DNA of 64,000 bases from Clostridia bacterium (GTDB lineage Bacteria > Bacillota > Clostridia > Christensenellales > Aristaeellaceae). The notes under the pieces were generated by a model. It was not told the origin of the DNA. It made no database searches and saw only the letters and a list, made by a program, of their open reading frames with translations. The position numbers were made by a program, and so were the translations under genes. The stretch spans positions 22,036 through 86,035 of the forward strand of contig JAFUOR010000004.1 of assembly GCA_017481825.1 (NCBI GenBank), written 5' to 3'. The stretch's first letter is position 1. Every line of letters begins with the position of its first letter. Of the stretch, positions 59,023 to 64,000 are shown in pieces.

Positions 59023-60222
59023 TCAGTCGAAATAGCCTTTGTACTCAACTTTGTATGCGCTGTCCGGGAACAGATAATGGTGCAGGTCGATGAAATAATC
59101 ATCCGTCATGCTGGCGATGTAGTCCACCACCAGCTGGTTGGGCTCGGCGGCCTCATAAGGGATGCTGCGGCGGTAGTGGCTGGCGTTGACATAATTGATA
59201 TGGTGGGTGAAAATGGGGGAGGATTTCTTTTGCTGGCGGAGGTCGTCCAGCATCTGCCCATAGATTTCCGCCATCATGGGCTGCGCAGTCTGATCCAGCT
59301 TGGTGCGGGTGGCCTCGCTTTCGTAGATGATGGCGTAGTTGTCGCGCTTGGAATCCTGCAGCGCCTTGAAATGTCTGGCGTCCAGCCTGATATAGGGCTT
59401 GCCGTAGCTGTTCTGGATGATGTTGACCACCAGATTGTTGATGATCTCCGCATTCAGGGAGCCGATGTCCTCGTTGACGAAGGCGTCCTCCTCTGCAACA
59501 TTGACGCGTACGGCGTCCTGCCTGTCCTTGCCGAGGTAGGCGATGATATCTGCAATGCGCACCACATTGCCCTCCAGGGTCGAGGGCTGGATGCTGTTGG
59601 CGTAGGCCCGATCCTCGTAGGCGTGCTCCATCATGCGGTCGAATTCCTCAAAGCTGCTAACGGGAACGGGGCGGTATTCCTCCAGCTCGATTTCACCGTT
59701 GTGCCCTGCAATGCCCACCAGCGTTTGCAGGCTGATGTTGAAGGGAAAGATGCGATCCAGCACCCGTACGGAGTGGATGTTATGGCTGAAATGCCGGCCC
59801 GTATGGGCGTTGTAGAGTGCATCCAGGTAATGCTCGCCCGTGTGGCCAAAGGGCGCGTGGCCAATATCGTGCCCCAGCGAAATGGCCTCGATCAGGTCGC
59901 AGTTCAGGTTGAGGGCATTGCCGATGGTGCGTGCGATGCGGGATACCAGCTGCACATGGAGGCTGCGGCGGGTGATATCGTCATTCTTGATAAGAGAGAA
60001 AACCTGAGTCTTATCTGTATAGCGGTTATAATAGGGGCAGTGGATGATCTTGTCGATATCATGCACAAAGGGAGGCCGCCAGACGGAGGCGGTGTCGGTG
60101 GGCTTCATATGCCGCCGGATGACGTCCTCGTTCTCGCAGCACTGGCGCACGTAGGAGCGTGTGCGCTTTTCCTGCGCGATCTGCAGGGCGAGATCCTCGG
60201 AGAGGGTTTCATATTTGAGCAT
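59023..60222 (-). CDS. dGTP triphosphohydrolase-like HD-domain protein
   Basis: A 399-residue HD phosphohydrolase of the dGTPase group: RPPFVHDIDKIIHCP (for RTxFxxDxDRI), TQVFSLI, and the HD motif LGHDIGHAPFGHTGE. It hydrolyses dNTPs to nucleosides and triphosphate, controlling dNTP pools. ATG 60222 has the better spacing from AGAGGTG; the adjacent ATG at 60225 is an alternative. First gene of a four-gene operon with NrnA-like enzymes and SurE, all acting on nucleotides. Confidence 0.92.
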   Translation of the reverse strand: MLKYETLSEDLALQIAQEKRTRSYVRQCCENEDVIRRHMKPTDTASVWRPPFVHDIDKIIHCPYYNRYTDKTQVFSLIKNDDITRRSLHVQLVSRIARTIGNALNLNCDLIEAISLGHDIGHAPFGHTGEHYLDALYNAHTGRHFSHNIHSVRVLDRIFPFNISLQTLVGIAGHNGEIELEEYRPVPVSSFEEFDRMMEHAYEDRAYANSIQPSTLEGNVVRIADIIAYLGKDRQDAVRVNVAEEDAFVNEDIGSLNAEIINNLVVNIIQNSYGKPYIRLDARHFKALQDSKRDNYAIIYESEATRTKLDQTAQPMMAEIYGQMLDDLRQQKKSSPIFTHHINYVNASHYRRSIPYEAAEPNQLVVDYIASMTDDYFIDLHHYLFPDSAYKVEYKGYFD

Positions 60223-60253
60223 CATGTCACCTCTTGGTTGGGTTGCTGAGAAT

Positions 60254-60282
60254 ATTATATAATGCAGCGACGCATTTTGCAA
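60254..60282 (-). promoter_or_regulatory. Promoter of the dGTPase / DHH / surE operon
   Basis: On the minus strand TTGCAA (60282-60277), 17-base spacer, TATAAT (60259-60254). Confidence 0.8.
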
Positions 60283-60300
60283 ATCTTTCGTGTGGAAGCC

Positions 60301-60329
60301 TTGACAGAAAACGTCCTTTTTGGGAAAAT
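60301..60329 (+). promoter_or_regulatory. Putative promoter of the GH106-like operon
   Basis: Consensus TTGACA (60301-60306), 17-base spacer, weak -10 GAAAAT (60324-60329). The weak -10 suggests that an activator may be needed. Confidence 0.45.
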
Positions 60330-60364
60330 GCAACCAGAGATATTCGCAAACTGGAGGAAACAGG

Positions 60365-62605
60365 ATGAATATTGCACAGGCACGGCAGGAATTCCTGCAT
60401 CCGGGGGATGAGTATACCCCGATCCCCTTCTGGTTCTGGAATGATGAACTGACGGAGGAGGAGCTGTCCCGACAGATTCGCGATTTCTATGCCAAGGGAG
60501 TGGCGGGCTTTGTCATCCATCCCCGCAAGGGCCTGCCCAAGACCATACCGTATCTGTCGGATACCTATATGCATTTCGTGCGTCATGCAGTGGAGGAAGC
60601 TGCCGCCCTTGGCATGCGCGTGGTGCTCTACGATGAGGCGATGTACCCTTCCGGCTCGGCGCACGGCATGGTGGTAAAGGAGAACCCTGATTGGGCTTCC
60701 CGCTGCCTGACGATGGAGGTCTGCACGGTTGAGGTGCCGGAGAGCAGCGATCTGGTGGCCGTCTGTGCAGCGAGGGTCAGCGAGGGCTGCGCAGAGGCGG
60801 TGGAGGCCGTTCAGCCGGATCACGGTATGTATCCCGTGCCGCAGGATGGCAGGGTATTGCTGGTTTTCCGGGAGGGCTTTTCCGGCGGCACGATCCGCGG
60901 CGTCCATGAGGACGAGGACGACGGCGAGCCCCATGCGCCGGCCTCGGCTGATCTGCTGAATCCCGAGGCCGTGCAGGCATTTATCCGCCTGACTCACGAG
61001 CGCTACCTGGAGGCGCTGCGCGATTATTTCGGCAAGACGGTCATCGCCATGTTCACTGACGAGCCGGATATTGTGGGCCGCAATGCCCGCCCCGGTGCGA
61101 TGGCATGGACGACGGGCTTCCTGAGCACCTTTGGCGACGCGAAGGAACTGCCTGCCCTGTGGCTGAATGTGGGCGCGGAGACAGAGACCATCCGCCGCCG
61201 CTACCGCCGTGCCGTCAACCGGCGCATGAGCGAAACGTATTACGGCCCCCTCGCGGACTGGTGCGGGAAGCATGGTATTGCCCTGACGGGGCATCCCGCC
61301 AAGAGTTGGGACATCGGGCTTTTGAAGCCCTTCCAGCTGCCGGGGCAGGATGTGGTGTGGCGCTATGTCGGTCCGGGGAAGGGCGTCACGGGTGATGACA
61401 GTGTGATCGGCAAGTGCTCCGCCGATGCGGCGCGTCACAGCCTGCGCCGCCGCAATGCCAACGAGTGCTTCGGGTGCTGTGGCCCCGATGGCGTGCAGTG
61501 GGCCTTCGCGGTGGACGACATGAAGTGGTACATGGATTACCTCTTTGTGCGCGGCGTGAATCTGCTCTATCCCCATGCCTTCTTCTATTCCATACGGGAT
61601 GGGCGTGGCGGCGAGCGTCCGCCGGATGTGGGGCCGAACAACCTGTGGTGGCCGGTGTATGGCGAAATTGCGCAGTACATGCGCCGCCTCTCGTGGCTGA
61701 TGACCGACAGCGTCAATCAGGCCCGCGTGGCAGTGCTCTGCGAGGAGGATCGCATGCCCTGGCGCTGCTGCGTGCCGCTGTATGAGCGTCAGATTGAGTT
61801 CAATTACCTTGAATTGTCCCGCATGCCGGAATGCGCGCTGGAGGATGGTGCGCTGTGCATCGGCCAGCAGCGCTATACCCATGTTGTGGCAGGGGATGCC
61901 CTGCCGGATAATCTGCCCCGTGACGCGGTGATCACCCCTGCAGCGCCCGATCTGCGCGTCAGCCATGTGGTGAAGGAAGGGCTGCACTACTACCTGCTGG
62001 TCAACGAGGGCGAGGGTCATGTTGAAGGCAGGCTGCACATTCCCGTGAACGGCGCGGCGGAATGGTGGAACGCCTGGACGGGCGAGACCATCCCGGCGGC
62101 TCTGAATGAACAGGGCGCATACACCCTGACCCTGCCCCGGCGGGAGAGCATCATCCTCTGCATTGACCCGGTAGGTACTGCCCAAACGGCAGAGGTTCCT
62201 GCGATGGTGTGCCAGGTCTCCCAGCCGCTGTCTGGTCAGGAGTGGAAACTGACACGCCAGGATGACGGCGCTGTTTTGATGCTGGCTGCCGATGAAAACG
62301 GTGTGCTCCCCGGCTGGGAGGGCTGCTGGCCGGACTATTCCGGCTGGGTGACTTATGAGACGGAGCTGTCCCCGCAAGACCGTTCAGCCATCGATCTGGG
62401 CGATGTGCGGGCCATGGTGCGCGTGATGGCGGACGGCGTGGAAATCGGGCACAAGTATTGGTCGCCTTATGTGTTCGCTCTGCCTGCGGGTGCGGTGAGG
62501 TTGGACATCGAGGTCTGCAATACGATGGCGAACCGTATGGAAGAAAAGGCGCTGCCCTCCGGCCTCCTGGGGCCGGTCAGGCGCTTGACGGAGGTGCAGG
62601 AATGA
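60365..62605 (+). CDS. GH106-like glycoside hydrolase-related protein
   Basis: A 746-residue cytoplasmic protein (no signal peptide). The N-terminal TIM-barrel start IPFWFWNDELTEEELSRQI, GVAGFVIHPRKG, PYLSDTYMHFVRHAVEEA and LGMRVVLYDEAMYPSG resembles GH106 alpha-L-rhamnosidases and related glycosyl-hydrolase-like proteins. Acidic candidates are in MFTDEPDI and LYDEAMYPSG. A beta-rich C-terminal region (from about 560) recalls a GH2 sugar-binding domain. Rhamnosidase activity is a guess. ATG 60365 follows GGAGG. Coupled to the SGNH gene (ATGA). Confidence 0.7.
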   Translation: MNIAQARQEFLHPGDEYTPIPFWFWNDELTEEELSRQIRDFYAKGVAGFVIHPRKGLPKTIPYLSDTYMHFVRHAVEEAAALGMRVVLYDEAMYPSGSAHGMVVKENPDWASRCLTMEVCTVEVPESSDLVAVCAARVSEGCAEAVEAVQPDHGMYPVPQDGRVLLVFREGFSGGTIRGVHEDEDDGEPHAPASADLLNPEAVQAFIRLTHERYLEALRDYFGKTVIAMFTDEPDIVGRNARPGAMAWTTGFLSTFGDAKELPALWLNVGAETETIRRRYRRAVNRRMSETYYGPLADWCGKHGIALTGHPAKSWDIGLLKPFQLPGQDVVWRYVGPGKGVTGDDSVIGKCSADAARHSLRRRNANECFGCCGPDGVQWAFAVDDMKWYMDYLFVRGVNLLYPHAFFYSIRDGRGGERPPDVGPNNLWWPVYGEIAQYMRRLSWLMTDSVNQARVAVLCEEDRMPWRCCVPLYERQIEFNYLELSRMPECALEDGALCIGQQRYTHVVAGDALPDNLPRDAVITPAAPDLRVSHVVKEGLHYYLLVNEGEGHVEGRLHIPVNGAAEWWNAWTGETIPAALNEQGAYTLTLPRRESIILCIDPVGTAQTAEVPAMVCQVSQPLSGQEWKLTRQDDGAVLMLAADENGVLPGWEGCWPDYSGWVTYETELSPQDRSAIDLGDVRAMVRVMADGVEIGHKYWSPYVFALPAGAVRLDIEVCNTMANRMEEKALPSGLLGPVRRLTEVQE

Positions 62606-63258
62606 AGCTGCAGGGAAAGAGAATCAATGTGCTGGGCGACAGTATCACCTTCGGCCACTGGGCCAGCAGCGACGGGACGAACTTTGTGAGCCTGCTGGCG
62701 AAGGAGCACGGCGCAATCTGCCGCAACTACGGCGTGTGCGGCACGCGCATTGCCCGCCAGCGCACTCCCTCATGGAATCCCTCCTTCGACGAGGATTTTG
62801 TCACCCGCGCGCTGACGATGGATCCGGATGCAGACGTGGTGATCGTCTTTGGAGGCACCAACGATTTCGGACACGGCGACGCCCCTCTGGGCGTCATGAG
62901 CGACCGCAGGCAGGACACCTTCTACGGCGCACTGCATGTGCTCTACCGCACGCTCCTGGAGCGCTACCCCGCCGCGGCTATCCTGGTGCTGACGCCCCTC
63001 CACCGCACTAACGAGGCTGACCCTCGTGGTGATGGCAACAAGGCAGAGGACGTTGGCACGCTTCACACCTATGTGGACATCATCCGGGAGGTTGCCGAGT
63101 ACTATTCGCTGCCCCTACTTGACCTGTATGCGTCCTCCGGGCTCCAGCCCTGCGTGGAGATCATCCGTGAGCACTACATGCCCGACGGACTGCATCCCAA
63201 CGATGCCGGACATCGTGTGCTGGCGAACAAGATCGCAGCGTTTTTGCAGCAGATGTAA
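62602..63258 (+). CDS. SGNH/GDSL-type esterase
   Basis: A 218-residue cytoplasmic hydrolase: block I VLGDSITFG with the nucleophile Ser, block III GGTNDFG with the oxyanion Asn, and the Asp/His pair in MPDGLHPNDAGH. Probably an acetylesterase. Four-base overlap with the GH106-like gene implies that the two act on one substrate, for example an acetylated pectin or xylan fragment. GGAGGTG precedes ATG 62602. Confidence 0.88.
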   Translation: MKLQGKRINVLGDSITFGHWASSDGTNFVSLLAKEHGAICRNYGVCGTRIARQRTPSWNPSFDEDFVTRALTMDPDADVVIVFGGTNDFGHGDAPLGVMSDRRQDTFYGALHVLYRTLLERYPAAAILVLTPLHRTNEADPRGDGNKAEDVGTLHTYVDIIREVAEYYSLPLLDLYASSGLQPCVEIIREHYMPDGLHPNDAGHRVLANKIAAFLQQM

Positions 63259-63263
63259 TACAG

Positions 63264-63303
63264 CAGCCCCGGCACCGAAGTGGCGCCGGGGCCGGGACTT
63301 TTG
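63264..63303 (+). terminator. Intrinsic terminator after the SGNH gene
   Basis: GCCCCGGC (63266-63273) / GCCGGGGC (63285-63292) hairpin with a downstream CTTTTG. Confidence 0.7.
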
Positions 63304-63340
63304 CTGTGCGCAACTTTTTGCGAAAAATCGAAAATACCTC

Positions 63341-63369
63341 TTGCGTTTGCGGTGAGAATATGCTATACT
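63341..63369 (+). promoter_or_regulatory. Promoter of the tRNA region
   Basis: TTGCGT (63341-63346), 17-base spacer, TATACT (63364-63369). Confidence 0.75.
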
Positions 63370-63402
63370 ATTTGGCGTGGCTGATGGGCCATGAATTGTA
63401 TA

Positions 63403-63440
63403 GGGGGCATTAGCACAGTTGGTAGAACGAACTACCTCTT
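63403..63440 (+). pseudogene. Truncated tRNA-like 5' half
   Basis: GGGGGCA acceptor-like strand, then TTAGCACAGTTGGTAGAAC matching the D-arm of the tRNA-Ala 100 bases downstream (TATAGCACAGTTGGTAGCGC). No anticodon stem, T-arm or 3' acceptor strand follows, so it cannot fold as a tRNA. It would be transcribed as a leader of the real tRNA. Confidence 0.6.
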
Positions 63441-63502
63441 GCGCATCCCCGGCACCCACCCCGCAAGTTGGTGAACTTACACAAAAAATCAATACAAAAT
63501 TT

Positions 63503-63575
63503 GGGGCTATAGCACAGTTGGTAGCGCGCTACATTCGCATTGTAGAGGTCAGGGGTTCGAATCCCCTTAGCTCCA
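63503..63575 (+). tRNA. tRNA-Ala (anticodon CGC)
   Basis: A 73-base cloverleaf: acceptor GGGGCTA / TAGCTCC with the alanine identity pair G3-U70, anticodon stem CTACA / TGTAG with loop TTCGCAT (anticodon CGC, codon GCG), T-arm AGGGGTTCGAATCCCCT, discriminator A. The 3' CCA is not encoded. The D-stem (GCAC / GCGC) holds one A-C mismatch. Confidence 0.92.
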
Positions 63576-63581
63576 CTCCAA

Positions 63582-63625
63582 AAAAGAGCTTTCTAACAAG
63601 GGTTAGAGAGCTCTTTTCCTTTTCC
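63582..63625 (+). terminator. Terminator after tRNA-Ala
   Basis: AAAAGAGCTTTCTAAC / GTTAGAGAGCTCTTTT hairpin (one G-U pair) and T-rich tail. Confidence 0.85.
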
Positions 63626-63863
63626 CGGAGCACTCAAAAACTTGGGATGCGAATGTACCGTTTCCTTCTCGATTATTGACCAAAACTAATCAGAAATTGC
63701 TATTTAGTTATGAAACCAACGAAATTGCTAATACCCCGAAATCAGCCCTGTTTTCAGCTTGAAAATGGGGATTTTCGGCTTCTGACCGACTCGGTCAGAA
63801 GTTTTTTGTTGCAAAAATCAAATTTCGTCATTTTGACGAGAAGAATTTTGAAAGGAGTCCCCC
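63626..63863. other. AT-rich junction region after tRNA-Ala
   Basis: The base composition falls to AT-rich here, unlike the rest of the window. It holds a second hairpin near its end and no convincing gene. This is a possible left end of an integrated element. Confidence 0.5.
63779..63807 (+). terminator. Intrinsic terminator upstream of the DnaD-like gene
   Basis: CTTCTGACC / GGTCAGAAG stem, 5-base loop, then TTTTTT. Confidence 0.85.
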
Positions 63864-64000
63864 ATGAGCAAGGTAAACTTCGTCAGCGAATTCAACTCCA
63901 TCATGCGATATGCCCGTGATTATAGCCTGTCCCTGCGCGAGCGTATGCTCTGGATCGCTCTGTTCTACATCGCCAACGACCGCGCGGTGTACAACGAGCA
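63864..64000 (+). CDS. DnaD-like / phage replisome organizer N-terminus (3' truncated by window)
   Basis: The first 45 codons begin MSKVNFVSEFNSIMRYARD, then LSLRERMLWIALFYIANDRAVYNE, a pattern I associate with replication-initiation (DnaD / replisome organizer) proteins of integrative elements and prophages in clostridia. The gene runs off the window. GAAAGGAG precedes the start. With the AT-rich upstream region and the tRNA, it suggests that a mobile element begins here. Confidence 0.6.
   Translation, partial: MSKVNFVSEFNSIMRYARDYSLSLRERMLWIALFYIANDRAVYNE

Noticed and set aside
60227-62377. Long minus-strand open frame opposite the GH106-like gene
   Set aside because: Antisense artefact without start signal or domain; the plus strand has a proper ribosome binding site and family motifs.
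63419-63679. Open frame running across the tRNA-Ala
   Set aside because: It is a translation of the tRNA and its terminator.
1-64000. CRISPR arrays
   Set aside because: No regularly spaced direct repeats with unique spacers were seen, and no cas genes.
1-64000. Transposases or complete insertion sequences
   Set aside because: No transposase-like protein was recognised on either strand. The dispersed repeats lack visible coding capacity.

Overview
The window is GC-rich and almost fully coding. Ribosome binding sites are strong AGGAGG types and many promoters are near-consensus sigma-A type (TTGACA-N17-TATAAT). Gene content suggests a plant-glycan-degrading member of the Bacillota, probably an uncultured gut or rumen clostridium; this is inference, as there is no rRNA or marker phylogeny here. 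Most exported proteins end their signal peptide in a signal-peptidase-I site (AxA followed by Glu or Asp) with no lipobox, even the sugar-type ABC solute-binding protein. A PstS-like protein is held by membrane helices instead of a lipid.

Layout. 1-23.5 kb is rich in export and stress genes. Three heterodimeric ABC exporter pairs (2-2721, 9767-13254, 19938-23490) each join one degenerate and one catalytic ATPase. Between them lie an aconitase, a mixed operon (metallo-beta-lactamase-fold hydrolase, HAD phosphatase, radical SAM enzyme, PstS-like protein), a MATE exporter, an ECF-type sigma factor with a long C-terminal extension, a flotillin and an XRE regulator. 23.6-32.1 kb holds an SGNH hydrolase, an AraC-type regulator coupled to a BtrH-like protein, a DUF1848 protein, an alpha/beta hydrolase and a four-gene Hsp70 / J-protein / DUF5685 / zinc-ribbon operon.

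32.3-46 kb is a glycan-use region: nagA, a GH2 enzyme and a FliB-like protein on the plus strand, then on the minus strand a secreted and a cytoplasmic GH43 enzyme, and an operon of a metal-site-less metallophosphoesterase, a GH115 alpha-glucuronidase and a MATE exporter. The GH43 and GH115 genes point to decorated xylan as a substrate.

46-60 kb holds rimO-pgsA, then a plus-strand block of RDD protein, a complete CUT1-type ABC importer, a secreted staphylococcal-nuclease-like protein and a secreted protein with three tandem OB-like repeats. Facing it is a minus-strand operon of dGTPase, two NrnA-like DHH phosphoesterases and SurE. Together these could form an extracellular nucleic-acid scavenging route, which is the most interesting hypothesis in the window.

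60.3-64 kb has a GH106-like enzyme translationally coupled to an SGNH hydrolase, then a tRNA-Ala(CGC) preceded by a truncated tRNA-like sequence. After it the sequence becomes AT-rich and a DnaD-like replication gene begins, suggesting the edge of an integrated mobile element. A dispersed intergenic repeat family (two long copies and one short copy) lies at 4.9, 28.0 and 56.2 kb.
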